Assembly (NCBI GenBank): GCA_038321775.1
Contig: JBBQFI010000002.1
Span: 124,001 to 188,000 of the forward strand
Direction: 5' to 3'
Length of the DNA stretch: 64,000 nucleotides
Origin: JBBQFI01 sp038321775
GTDB lineage: Bacteria; Verrucomicrobiota; Verrucomicrobiia; Chthoniobacterales; UBA10450
Position 1 is the stretch's first letter; each line of letters begins with the position of its first letter. The notes under the pieces were generated by a model that was given only the letters and a program-made list of their open reading frames with translations, was not told the origin of the DNA and did not search any database. Shown here in pieces: positions 34,484-43,575 of this stretch. Made by a program: the position numbers and the translations under genes.

Positions 34484-35835
34484 AGGTTTACACCAGGTTG
34501 TCTTTGGGGACGCCAAATTAAGTAAGCAGGTGCGCCGAGAAGCACGATAGCCAAACCGGTCGCGGCACGTATTGGTTGCGTGACAATTGTATTCAGCGCC
34601 AAAGCTGCTGCAGCGATAATGAATAAGAGCGGTGTGATAGGATAACCGGGAACTCGAAAGGAGCGTATGTTATCGGGCATACGCCTTCTGTAAACAAAGA
34701 TGCTGGCGCCTGCCAATGCGTAAAAGATCCAGCCGACGAAGATGACGTAAGTCAATAGTCCCTCGAAAGTGCCGGTAATCGTGAGAGCCGCCGACCAAAT
34801 AGCTCCGGCAATAACGGCAAAGGCCGGTGTTTGAAACCGAGGATGCACTTCGGCCAGTTTTTGGAAAAAAAGACGGTCACGCGCCATCGCATAGTAGACT
34901 CGGGAAGAGCTGAGTATTACTCCGTTCGTTGCACTGAAGATTGAAAGCAAGATCGTCAGCGTAATCAGCGTTACCGCAGTCGGACTGATAACTTTGGAAA
35001 CTGCACTGGCCGCGAGTCGACTCGAGTTCATCACTCCTGTTCCGCCGAGCGCGGCGAGATAACCCAGATTAGCGATGAGATAGATCGCTACCAGCGCGGC
35101 GGTGCCGATCAGAATACCGAGAGGAAAGTTTCGTTTCGCATCGATAACTTCACCGGCGTTATAGGTGACAAACTGCCAGCCTTCATAAGCCCAGAGCACG
35201 CTGATCATTGCCAGTCCAAATCCGGAGACTAACGACTTATTGGCGCTAGCAGGCCAGATCGACTGATGCGGCGCGTGGAATTCCCGGCCCAGCCAAAGTA
35301 ACACCACACTCATAAGAAGGATGCCGATTACTTTAATCGCTGTCGTCCAATTCTGCATGATGGAGCTCGCACGCGTGCCGAGGACATTCGCCGAGGCCAC
35401 CACTGCAATCATTGAGATTGCAACACACTTTGCTGCAACAGGTGTAAGAGGCACAAATTCGCCGAGGTAACTACTGAACGCGACCGCGAGTGTCGCAACC
35501 GAACCGCTACTAATAATAAAGAAAAGCGTCCAACCAAAGAGGAAGGCGGGGAATATCCCGAAGCAATCGCGGATATAAATGTAAAGGCCACCTGCGTCGG
35601 GTTTCAGCGCCGCCAGTTCACCATAAGTCAACGCGCCGAGGAGCGAGAGAATACCGCCGACAAGCCAAACCAAAAGGGCCGGGACGATAAAGCCGTCTAC
35701 CTGGCGCAGCACCGCGCCCGGGACAAGAAAGATGCCTGAGCCAATGACCGATCCGATGGTTAACCAGATCAGATCAAACAATCCGAGTGTACGCGGCAGA
35801 CCGCTGGATGTGGTGCGAACCGTGCTTCCGTGCAT
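34480..35835 (-). CDS. APC family amino acid permease
   Basis: A 451-residue inner-membrane protein with about 12 helices. The family signature around helix 1, LTIGSVIGSGIFLVPGAV, is clear, as is the conserved helix 6 region YEGWQFVTYNAGEV. LAT/APC transporters move amino acids by proton or exchange coupling. It follows the D-aminoacylase gene by 15 nt and overlaps the S9 peptidase gene, so it probably imports the amino acids freed by the locus enzymes; stereospecificity is not readable. Confidence 0.88.
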   Translation of the reverse strand: MHGSTVRTTSSGLPRTLGLFDLIWLTIGSVIGSGIFLVPGAVLRQVDGFIVPALLVWLVGGILSLLGALTYGELAALKPDAGGLYIYIRDCFGIFPAFLFGWTLFFIISSGSVATLAVAFSSYLGEFVPLTPVAAKCVAISMIAVVASANVLGTRASSIMQNWTTAIKVIGILLMSVVLLWLGREFHAPHQSIWPASANKSLVSGFGLAMISVLWAYEGWQFVTYNAGEVIDAKRNFPLGILIGTAALVAIYLIANLGYLAALGGTGVMNSSRLAASAVSKVISPTAVTLITLTILLSIFSATNGVILSSSRVYYAMARDRLFFQKLAEVHPRFQTPAFAVIAGAIWSAALTITGTFEGLLTYVIFVGWIFYALAGASIFVYRRRMPDNIRSFRVPGYPITPLLFIIAAAALALNTIVTQPIRAATGLAIVLLGAPAYLIWRPQRQPGVNL

Positions 35836-35850
35836 CAGGTCAGGAACTAC

Positions 35851-37539
35851 CTAACGAGTCTTTCCCGGCCCCCAAAGGGCGCGGCCCGATTTTGCGCCGG
35901 TATGCTCGCCATCTTTTAGGACTTGCGCGCCGTTAACGAAAACATCCTTCATGCCGGTCGCGTATTGCCGGGGTTTTTCGTAGGTGGCGCGATCGGCCAC
36001 AGTCGCGGGATCGAAGACAACGATGTCGGCAAACATTCCTTCCTTGATGAAACCGCGATGATCGAGACCAAGATTCGTCGCCGGCAGCGCGCTCAAGCGG
36101 CGCACCGCTTCGCTCAACGTGATCAGCTTTTCGTCGCGGGTATACTTGCCGAGGACGCGTGCGAAATTTCCGTAAGCGCGCGGATGCGGATTCGATTTCA
36201 GGAAAACGCCTTCCGGCGCTTGGGACGCTTCATCCGAGCCGAACGAAATCCACGGCCTGGCGATTTCCTTTTTCACGTTCTCTTCCGACATCAAAAAATA
36301 CATCGCACCGATTCTCGATTCGTCTTCGCTGAGCAAATCCATGATTGTTTCGATCGGATCTTTGCCGCGCATTTTCGCGACTTCGGCCAGCGATTTGCCC
36401 GCGAGCGGTTTCAATTTCTCCGATTTGAAATCAGCCAGGATGATGCGGTCGGGTGAGCCAGCGGCGAGGTAAAGGTTTTCCCACTTGTCGGAGTCGACCT
36501 TCACTTCGGCTGCGATTTTCTTGCGCGTCTCGGGATCACGGAGGCGTTTGAAGAGCGCGGGGTAGCCGCCGTCTTCCGTCCAAGGTGGCAGACAGGCGTC
36601 GAGCCCCGTCCCGCCGGCGACATAAGTGTACATGTTAGCGCGAATAGGCAGACCTTCCTTTCGCGCTGCTTCGATGCGCGTGAGAAGAGTATCCATCTTG
36701 CCCCAGTTTTTTTGGCCGAGCGCTTTGATGTGATAAAGCTCCGCCGGGATGTGCGCTTCGCGCGAAATACGCAGGAGTTCATCGAAAGCTTCGAGGAGCT
36801 GATTCCCCTCGCTCCGCATATGCGAGATGTATTTGCCCTGGTATTTGGCCGCGACTTTGCAAAGCTCGATCAGTTCCTCGGTTTTGGCGTAGAAACCGGG
36901 CGGATAAATCAGGGCCGAGCCGATGCCGAGGGCGCCGTCTTCCATTCCTTGCCTAACGAGTTTGCGCATTTCTTCCAACTGTTGCGGAGTCGGTTGCTTG
37001 TCTTCAAAGCCGATAATGTTTTCGCGAATGGTGGTCGCGCCGAGGAAGGAGGCGACGTTGCAGGAGACGCCGCGCTTTTCCAGATACTGCAAATACTCCG
37101 CCAGCGTGTTCCATTTGATGTCGTACTTGAAGTCGGTTTGTTCGCGCAACATGTGTTCGCGCACGCGATCGTTCACTGGCCCCATCGATTCTCCTTCGCC
37201 GAAAATTTCCGTCGTCACGCCCTGGCGGATTTCACTTTGCGAACGGCCATCGACGATGAGCGATTGCACTGACCAGGAAAGCATGTTGATGAATCCGGGA
37301 GCGACGGCGAGGCCATTCGCATCGAGGACGTTTTTCGCTTTCGCGTTTTGGAAATCGCCGACGCCGACGATGCGGTCGCCGCGCAACGCCACATCGGCCT
37401 TTCGCCCTTCACCGCCCGTGCCGTCGTAAACGGTCCCGCCTTTAATAATGACATCGAACTCTGCGGGTGAAGGCGATTCGGCAGACGCCGCGGTCATGGC
37501 GAGGCCAAGCAGGAAAGCAATAGAAAGATTGGAGATCAT
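35851..37539 (-). CDS. N-acyl-D-amino-acid deacylase (D-aminoacylase family)
   Basis: A 562-residue amidohydrolase-fold protein with a signal peptide (IAFLLGLAMTAASA). Family features: start of the composite domain FDVIIKGGTVYDGTGG, ISHMRSEG (metal/substrate His), AELYHIKALGQKNWGKM, and the catalytic Asp region SFGSDEASQAPEG. The usual metal-binding HxH after APGFID is replaced here by APGFINMLSW, so metal coordination differs from the classical D-aminoacylases. The family cleaves N-acyl groups or peptides from D-amino acids. Its start overlaps the beta-lactamase-like gene by 4 nt; its stop TAG lies in a TCGTTAGG motif. Confidence 0.85.
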   Translation of the reverse strand: MISNLSIAFLLGLAMTAASAESPSPAEFDVIIKGGTVYDGTGGEGRKADVALRGDRIVGVGDFQNAKAKNVLDANGLAVAPGFINMLSWSVQSLIVDGRSQSEIRQGVTTEIFGEGESMGPVNDRVREHMLREQTDFKYDIKWNTLAEYLQYLEKRGVSCNVASFLGATTIRENIIGFEDKQPTPQQLEEMRKLVRQGMEDGALGIGSALIYPPGFYAKTEELIELCKVAAKYQGKYISHMRSEGNQLLEAFDELLRISREAHIPAELYHIKALGQKNWGKMDTLLTRIEAARKEGLPIRANMYTYVAGGTGLDACLPPWTEDGGYPALFKRLRDPETRKKIAAEVKVDSDKWENLYLAAGSPDRIILADFKSEKLKPLAGKSLAEVAKMRGKDPIETIMDLLSEDESRIGAMYFLMSEENVKKEIARPWISFGSDEASQAPEGVFLKSNPHPRAYGNFARVLGKYTRDEKLITLSEAVRRLSALPATNLGLDHRGFIKEGMFADIVVFDPATVADRATYEKPRQYATGMKDVFVNGAQVLKDGEHTGAKSGRALWGPGKTR

Positions 37540-38531
37540 TTTGAGTTGGTGAAAAGAAAGTAGTCGTAGATAGCGCGGCTGAGATCGGCGATAACCTTCT
37601 CGCGCGCCGCGAATGGCAGATCGCTCTTCTTAATAAAGAGGGCGATGACCAAACGTCCTTTGTTGTCGGGTAGAGTGATGACACCGACGTCGTTGACCGA
37701 GCCGCCGAGCGTGCCGGTCTTGTCGGCCACAATCGTGCCCGCAGGCAGCCGCGCTCGAATGCGATCGTCGCCGGTATGACAACGCTCCATGGTCGCGATG
37801 AGCGTTTTTGTGCTGGCCGGCGAAAGCGCGCGCCCGGCGAAAATTTTGGTAAGCAATTCTCCCATGGCTGATGGCGTGGAAGTATCGCGCGGATCGTTAT
37901 CGAAGGTGGGATTTGGATGTTCGCCGCGTTCGTCGAGTTTCGGATCGGCTTTGCGCGCGGCTGCGAGCACTTCGCTGAATGTTCCTTTCGGAAATCCAAA
38001 AAAATCTCGCAGGATGCCGGCGGTATCGCGATCTACGCGCAAACCGGAAATCCCAAGTTTACGAACCCACGCCGTGATGGCTTGCGGACCGCCGGCGGCA
38101 TCGACGAGCACGTCTGTCGCGGTGTTGTCACTGTGCGTCAGCATCAATTCCAATAAATTTTCGATTGAAAGGCTGACGCCGGGATGAATGAGCGCATCGG
38201 CGATAACGTCCGATTCCACGTATTGGTTAGGCGAAACCGGCAGCATTTTATCGAGAGTCAGTTCGCCCGCGTCGACTTTGGCGAGAAGCGCGCCGGCAAT
38301 CGCGACCTTGAATGTGCTCGCCATCGGGAAAGATTGATCGGCATTGAGCAACACGCGCGGTCCGCTTCCATCAAGACGCCATGCGGCGAGCCCGACTTCG
38401 CCTTTTGCCGACTTTGCGATGCGACCAAGCTCGGCCTGCAGCGTCGCGGTTTCGGACGGCGCTTCGGCAGCAAACAATTTCGATGCGACGATCAGAGCGA
38501 TGGCCGGCCCGAGAATGAATCTCGTTCTCAT
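37536..38531 (-). CDS. Class A beta-lactamase-like serine hydrolase
   Basis: A 331-residue exported protein. It carries the class A motifs STFK (nucleophile Ser, near 71), SDN (near 134) and KTG (near 270), plus a signal peptide (LGPAIALIVASKLFAA). The omega-loop region reads DERGEHPNPTFDNDPRDTSTP; a Glu is present but the spacing to Asn differs from the usual ExxLN, so deacylation of beta-lactams may be altered. In this locus of D-peptide genes it could be a true beta-lactamase or a D-peptide hydrolase. It is joined to its neighbours by 4-nt overlaps on both sides. Confidence 0.85.
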   Translation of the reverse strand: MRTRFILGPAIALIVASKLFAAEAPSETATLQAELGRIAKSAKGEVGLAAWRLDGSGPRVLLNADQSFPMASTFKVAIAGALLAKVDAGELTLDKMLPVSPNQYVESDVIADALIHPGVSLSIENLLELMLTHSDNTATDVLVDAAGGPQAITAWVRKLGISGLRVDRDTAGILRDFFGFPKGTFSEVLAAARKADPKLDERGEHPNPTFDNDPRDTSTPSAMGELLTKIFAGRALSPASTKTLIATMERCHTGDDRIRARLPAGTIVADKTGTLGGSVNDVGVITLPDNKGRLVIALFIKKSDLPFAAREKVIADLSRAIYDYFLFTNSK

Positions 38532-40114
38532 TCCTTCGCGGCTTTCTCGCTCGTTAGGGGAGTGAAAAGCAAATCGTGATAGTCCCAGCTGAAATCAGCG
38601 ACCGGCGAAACTGCTTTCATCGTAATGCGTTCGATTTTGCCGGCGGGATCGAGATTGAAAGTGACGTAGGCCGGCTCGAACGACTTATCAGCGAAGCGCG
38701 TTTGGAACGTGTCGTATTGAAAATGGTCGAGCGTTGCTGTTAGACCAAAAGTGTGCGGGAAATGGATAACCAATTTTCCCTTTTCCACACGGATGGTAAT
38801 CGTTCCGTACCACGCATCGTTGTAGTCGCCCGCGTAATGGTCGAGAGGAAGTGAAGGGCCAACTTTAGCTGGCTGCGCAGTTTGTTTCTGGAATTCGGTC
38901 ACTGCATCACTCCGCCTTTTCACCACGTAATCATGCAGCTTCTCCGGCCAATCACCTTTCGTTAGGCCAAGATAGTGATCGAGTAATTCGTACATGAGTC
39001 CGCGGACGAGTTCGCCTTCCTCGCTATTCACCGCGATGTAGAAACCGACATTTTTCTCTGGGAGAAGGACGACAGCGGCGAGCGAACCGAGGACAGCGCC
39101 GCCGTGCCAGATGAGTTTGGCGCCGCGATAATCCTGCACGTCCCAGCCGAGAGCATAAGTGGAAAACATCGGCAGTAACGGCTTGAGGTCATTCGGCCAT
39201 CCGGGAATCGGTTGAAGTAAAACCGGCTGCCACATTTCCTGCGAAGATTTCTCGCTAAAGAGACGGGCGTTTGAATCGGGAAGTTTGCCGTGCGCGAGTT
39301 GAATGAGAAGCCAGCGCGACATGTCGTTGGCGCTAATGGCGAGACCGCCAGCTGGACCGGAGTTGTCTGAGCGGTCCGCCATTTCATCGAGCGGCTCCTG
39401 ATCGCCGATGCCGCGCAGAGGACCGTTGAGGCGTGCGTGCGGGTTGGCGCGATCGGTGGTGGCATGGTAGGTCTCGTGGTTGTTGGTCGCGTGGAGCATG
39501 CCGGCGGGTTTGAAAATGTTTTCTTTAATATAAGTCTCCCAGGTCTGACCGGTCACTTCTTCGACCAGCTGACCAGCAGCCATGTAAAGGACGTTGTCGT
39601 AGGCATAACCGCTGCGGAAACTGGTGGCTGGTTTGATGTAACGCAGACGTCGCATCGTCTCCTTACGCGAGAGATCGCTGCGCGGCACGAACAGCAGATC
39701 GCCCGCTCCAAGTCCGAGTCCGCTGCGATGAACGAGCAGATCGCGAATGGTCATCTCGCGCGTGACCCACGAATCGTACATGCGGAAATCCGGCATGTGA
39801 TCGATGACCTTGTCGTCCCATTTGATCTTGCCCTGCTCAACAAGCGTGGCGAGCGCGGCGACGGTAAAAGCTTTGCCGGTGGAACCGGTGCGGAAAATAG
39901 TGTCCGCTCCAACTTTTTCGGGACGGCCCAGTTTCCGGATGCCGTAGCCTTTCGCGAGAACAGTCTTGCCGTTTTCCACAATCGCGATCGAAACGCCGGG
40001 AGCGCCTAACGAATTGCGCAGCGATTCGACACGCTGATCGAAATTCTCCGGCGGGGCCGCGATTGCATTCGTTAGGGCAAATAGCGCACAACCGATGATG
40101 AATGCCCTATTCAT
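38528..40114 (-). CDS. Class C beta-lactamase-family serine hydrolase
   Basis: A 528-residue exported protein starting at ATG 40114, which shares one base with the stop of dgcN (TAATG); the longer upstream frame is antisense-like and rejected. Signal peptide IIGCALFALTNAIA. Catalytic motifs: STGK (nucleophile Ser), YDN and HGG. The C-terminal ~130 residues form an extra lipocalin-like domain (VGPSLPLDHYAGDYNDAWYG). Relatives include D-aminopeptidases, esterases and DD-carboxypeptidases; in this context a peptidase acting on D-residues is plausible. Confidence 0.85.
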   Translation of the reverse strand: MNRAFIIGCALFALTNAIAAPPENFDQRVESLRNSLGAPGVSIAIVENGKTVLAKGYGIRKLGRPEKVGADTIFRTGSTGKAFTVAALATLVEQGKIKWDDKVIDHMPDFRMYDSWVTREMTIRDLLVHRSGLGLGAGDLLFVPRSDLSRKETMRRLRYIKPATSFRSGYAYDNVLYMAAGQLVEEVTGQTWETYIKENIFKPAGMLHATNNHETYHATTDRANPHARLNGPLRGIGDQEPLDEMADRSDNSGPAGGLAISANDMSRWLLIQLAHGKLPDSNARLFSEKSSQEMWQPVLLQPIPGWPNDLKPLLPMFSTYALGWDVQDYRGAKLIWHGGAVLGSLAAVVLLPEKNVGFYIAVNSEEGELVRGLMYELLDHYLGLTKGDWPEKLHDYVVKRRSDAVTEFQKQTAQPAKVGPSLPLDHYAGDYNDAWYGTITIRVEKGKLVIHFPHTFGLTATLDHFQYDTFQTRFADKSFEPAYVTFNLDPAGKIERITMKAVSPVADFSWDYHDLLFTPLTSEKAAKE

Positions 40115-41139
40115 TATGCGAGACAGGCTTCGATCAAACGGTCGAACATCGCGCCGCCGCGCATCGGATCTGCCACCGGCATTTGCAGACGATCGCTTTC
40201 TTTTGCGAAGAGACGTTCGGCTTCGGCCCCATCCAATTGCGCGGTGTTGAGACTGAGACCGGCGCAACGAATGGCGGGATTAGTGCGGCGACCTAAACGC
40301 AGCGCGAGATCGATGATTTCTTCAACGCTGGGCAGCGCAAAGTCCGGATGACCGACAATGCGTTTGCGCCCGGGCTCGTGACAAACCACGATCACGTCCG
40401 GCTGGCTCCCGTGCAATAACGCAAGAGAAACACCAGCGTAAGCTGGATGTGAGAGCGATCCCTGACCTTCGATCACATCCCAATGAGTCTCGGCCGCATC
40501 CGGACTTAAAATTTCCGCCGCGCCCGCGGCAAAATCCGCCACGACGGCGTCGATCGGCATTCCGCTGCCGGCAATGAGAATGCCGGTCTGACCGGTAGCG
40601 CGGAAATCGACGGCCATTCCCCGCCTAACGAATGCACGCGTGAGTGCGAGCGCCGTGTATTTCTTTCCGAGAGCACAATCGGTCCCGATCGTCAGCAAAC
40701 GTTTGCCGCTCCGTTTCCGCCCGAGCGCGATCGGAATGCCGGCTGGTGGTTGTCGAACGTCGATAAGCTTCCGGCCATGACGTTCTGCAGCCGCTTTTAG
40801 CGCAGGAACATCGGCGAGCCGAGTGTGCATTCCGCTAACGATGTCGAGACCGGACGCCAAAGCTTCGACCAACGCAGGAATCCAACTGTCGGGAATGAAT
40901 CCTCCAGAATTTGCCACGCCGATAACAAGGCCGCGCGCGCCTTTATCGTAAGCTTGGGCCGGCGTGAGAAAGGGCAATCCAGTTGTAACCGTGCCGCCCT
41001 CGCAGGCGAATTCTCCGACGCACTGCTCCGGCACCCAGTCGCGTAAGCCGAATGCAGTTTTGGCATAACTAGCTTCAACCGTATCGCCCAGGAAAAGCAG
41101 GTAAGGTCGAGGAAGAAGCCGAAGCATGGAATTGATCAC
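40114..41139 (-). CDS. dgcN: DgcN/DUF1611 family protein (D-glutamate N-acetyltransferase-like)
   Basis: A 341-residue cytoplasmic protein of the DUF1611 family. N-terminal Rossmann-like part (GARGLVIGVANSGGFIPDSW), then a P-loop-like segment TIGTDCALGKKYTALAL near residue 149 and FRATGQTGILIAG. In marine bacteria DgcN acetylates D-glutamate and works with the racemase DgcA; that role is known from the family. The DgcA homologue is encoded in the same locus (44850-45872), supporting the same pathway. It is 23 nt after the TonB receptor gene and overlaps the next serine hydrolase by one base. Confidence 0.82.
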   Translation of the reverse strand: MINSMLRLLPRPYLLFLGDTVEASYAKTAFGLRDWVPEQCVGEFACEGGTVTTGLPFLTPAQAYDKGARGLVIGVANSGGFIPDSWIPALVEALASGLDIVSGMHTRLADVPALKAAAERHGRKLIDVRQPPAGIPIALGRKRSGKRLLTIGTDCALGKKYTALALTRAFVRRGMAVDFRATGQTGILIAGSGMPIDAVVADFAAGAAEILSPDAAETHWDVIEGQGSLSHPAYAGVSLALLHGSQPDVIVVCHEPGRKRIVGHPDFALPSVEEIIDLALRLGRRTNPAIRCAGLSLNTAQLDGAEAERLFAKESDRLQMPVADPMRGGAMFDRLIEACLA

Positions 41140-41162
41140 CGCGAACGATAGCGATGATGGCT

Positions 41163-43496
41163 CTAAAATCTAAAGTCGAATTCGATCCCGACGGTGCGTG
41201 GCTGGATCGGCACGCCGATCAAGTGGACGTTGGTGCCACTAATGTCCGTGATCGGAGTCACCGTCTGATAGACGCGCTCGTCGGTCACGTTTCTCGCGAA
41301 GATGCGGATAGTGCACGGACCGTTGGTCACATCCGCGGTGAGATCAAGCGCGGCGTAGCTATCCTGCTTAAACGCATCCGGGCTGCTTTCCACTTGGGAC
41401 TTGGTTTCGCCGACATAACGAACTCCCAGCCCGAGATGACCATTCCATCCCCCGCTTCGCGTCGTCTGACCCGGCACAATTTCCTTCGCGTCTTTGCCCG
41501 CGACGGGAGCCGTTTCATAATGCGCGCCCCAAAGCGGAAAATAATAATCGGCCGTGAAGGAGCCGGAGAATTCTGGAATGAATGGAAGCCGATCGCCTGC
41601 CAGTCCATTTAAACTGGGCGCGTCATCGCTCAAAGTCGCATGTGTGTAAGCGCCGTTGACTGCAAACGAGAGGGACTTGATCGGTTGAAAGCCGAGAGTG
41701 AACTCCATGCCGTCACTCGTCGCTGCTCCCGCATTCACAATCGCGCTTACCGTATTCACGATCGCTCCCACCTGAATATCGGACTGATCGATATGGTAGC
41801 CGGCAATGTCGAAGAGGAGCCGGCGATCGAAAAACTCCGATTTCAGGCCGCCCTCGTAGCTGACCACGGTTGTAGAATTAACCTGCGGCGGGACGCCAGG
41901 AAGTGCGACGTTCGGTCCGCCGGGTTGGTAACCGCTGGCGATGCGCACGTACAAGATCTTTGTATCATCGATTTTGAATTTCGGGCTAACCATAAAATCG
42001 ATCACCGTTTCGTCAGAACCACCGGGAGTATTTGCAATCGGCAATAGAATTCCCTGTGTGACGTTCTCGGAGAAATCCTGCTCGTTCCAAGAACCGCGCA
42101 CGCCTGCGCCGAGACTTAACCGATCCGTGAAGTTATAGGTCGCATTCGCGAATCCGGCATACTCCGTGTACGTGCTCGGAATTTCGAGCACGGCCAGAGT
42201 GTTGAGGATCGCGTTCGCACCGGTAAATGGTGTGCCGTCGAGTTGTTCCAGAAAAACAGATTGGGCATTGGCCGCGCGCTCGTAACTGAAGAAACCGCCC
42301 AGTTGCCACAGGAATGCTTCTCCCGGTTTGGAAGTGAGCCGCAGCTCCTGCGTAAACTTGTCGAGATTGAGCGTCAGGTCGAAGCCGGCAAGTGCGGTAA
42401 CGGGCAAACCCAACAAGGCCGGCGCCTGACCATAGGTTGTGGTCGCATCCACGCGCTGCTTCGTTTTTGTGTTCGAATAGCCGGTGGCAGAGGTAATGGT
42501 CGCCCAGCCCAGGTTCACATCAATCGTTCCGGCAATAAGGCCGATCGTTTTCTTAAACGGTTCGTCAATGAACACCTGATTTTTCAGGTCGCCGAAGACC
42601 GGCTTCTCCGTATTTAAGTCGAGGAAGACGCCGTTATTGTTATCAGCCTGGATGCGTTGGCCGAGTGCCATCAGCCGAACTGACACAATGTCGTTAGGCT
42701 GCCAGAGAAGTGACACCAGCGCACTCTGCTGCGTGGAGCTATTAATATCTTTTGAGCCGTTCACGACATTGTCGATGAAACCGGGCAGCTCATTGCGAGC
42801 GTAACTCAGGCGGGCGCCGAGCTGATCATGGATCAACGGAAAAGTTGCGCCCGCGTGCACGTCCCAGCCGAGATCGTCGGAGCTTTCGACGCCAGATATG
42901 CCGCCGCCGAAACGAAATTCCCGCGTGCTCAGGCTCGGATCGAGCGTGACATATTTTATTAAACCGCCGAGCGAGTTCGCGCCGTAAAGCGTTCCCTGCG
43001 GACCACGCAAAATCTCAACGCGACGAATATCATAAGGAAGGAGGTCGAGTTGAAAATTGGTCGCTCGTTGGTAAATGCCGCTCGAGCCTACCGGAATTTC
43101 GTCGATGTAAGTCGATACGGTCGAGCCCGAAGAAATTGGGGCAAGACCGCGCAGGGCGATCGATACCTGCCCAGGCGTGCCTAACGAGTTCACTTGCAGC
43201 CCTGGAATATACGGCGCGTAATCGGTTAACTGCGTGGCGTGCAAATTATCCATCTCAACGTCATTGATCACGCTGACTGAGGATGGCACTTCCTGAATAT
43301 TTTCTTCGCGTTTGCTTGCGGTAACAATCACTCGCTCGGCTGTGGCGGTTTCCGTCGACGGGCGCGGTGTCGCCGTTGGAGAAACTGTCGGCCCTTGCGC
43401 GAAAAGCCCACTTGCGGGCAAAAACGCCAGAACACAGGCGCTGGCAGCGACGATTTTGGTGAAATGCAGTAACCTAACAAATTGATGAGTGCACAT
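41163..43496 (-). CDS. TonB-dependent outer-membrane receptor
   Basis: A 777-residue protein with a signal peptide (ends near GLFAQ), a plug domain (VIVTASKREENIQEVPSSVSVI, then GTLYGANSLGG near residue 171) and a 22-strand-type barrel ending in the aromatic residue of FDFRF. It resembles receptors of the iron/vitamin/oligopeptide group rather than SusC (no N-terminal carboxypeptidase-like domain). In this locus it is the likely port for peptides or siderophore-like peptides crossing the outer membrane. It has its own promoter in the 79-bp gap upstream. Confidence 0.92.
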   Translation of the reverse strand: MCTHQFVRLLHFTKIVAASACVLAFLPASGLFAQGPTVSPTATPRPSTETATAERVIVTASKREENIQEVPSSVSVINDVEMDNLHATQLTDYAPYIPGLQVNSLGTPGQVSIALRGLAPISSGSTVSTYIDEIPVGSSGIYQRATNFQLDLLPYDIRRVEILRGPQGTLYGANSLGGLIKYVTLDPSLSTREFRFGGGISGVESSDDLGWDVHAGATFPLIHDQLGARLSYARNELPGFIDNVVNGSKDINSSTQQSALVSLLWQPNDIVSVRLMALGQRIQADNNNGVFLDLNTEKPVFGDLKNQVFIDEPFKKTIGLIAGTIDVNLGWATITSATGYSNTKTKQRVDATTTYGQAPALLGLPVTALAGFDLTLNLDKFTQELRLTSKPGEAFLWQLGGFFSYERAANAQSVFLEQLDGTPFTGANAILNTLAVLEIPSTYTEYAGFANATYNFTDRLSLGAGVRGSWNEQDFSENVTQGILLPIANTPGGSDETVIDFMVSPKFKIDDTKILYVRIASGYQPGGPNVALPGVPPQVNSTTVVSYEGGLKSEFFDRRLLFDIAGYHIDQSDIQVGAIVNTVSAIVNAGAATSDGMEFTLGFQPIKSLSFAVNGAYTHATLSDDAPSLNGLAGDRLPFIPEFSGSFTADYYFPLWGAHYETAPVAGKDAKEIVPGQTTRSGGWNGHLGLGVRYVGETKSQVESSPDAFKQDSYAALDLTADVTNGPCTIRIFARNVTDERVYQTVTPITDISGTNVHLIGVPIQPRTVGIEFDFRF

Positions 43497-43503
43497 AAGG
43501 TTC

Positions 43504-43560
43504 CTTTCGGATTAGGATATTCATAGCCTGAATAGAGAACTGTCAATCCTAATTAGAAAA
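43504..43560 (-). promoter_or_regulatory. TonB-receptor promoter flanked by two operator-like sites
   Basis: On the minus strand TTGACA (43546-43541) with a -10 element near 43525-43518 (TATGAATA). Two imperfect matches to the palindrome at 47940-47955 flank it: 43504-43519 (containing TTAGGATA) and 43545-43560 (containing ATCCTAATTAG); each agrees at 10 of 16 positions by eye. Their centres are about 41 bp apart, close to four helical turns. They may be XRE-regulator operators. Confidence 0.4.
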
Positions 43561-43575
43561 TAATATGCAGACCGG

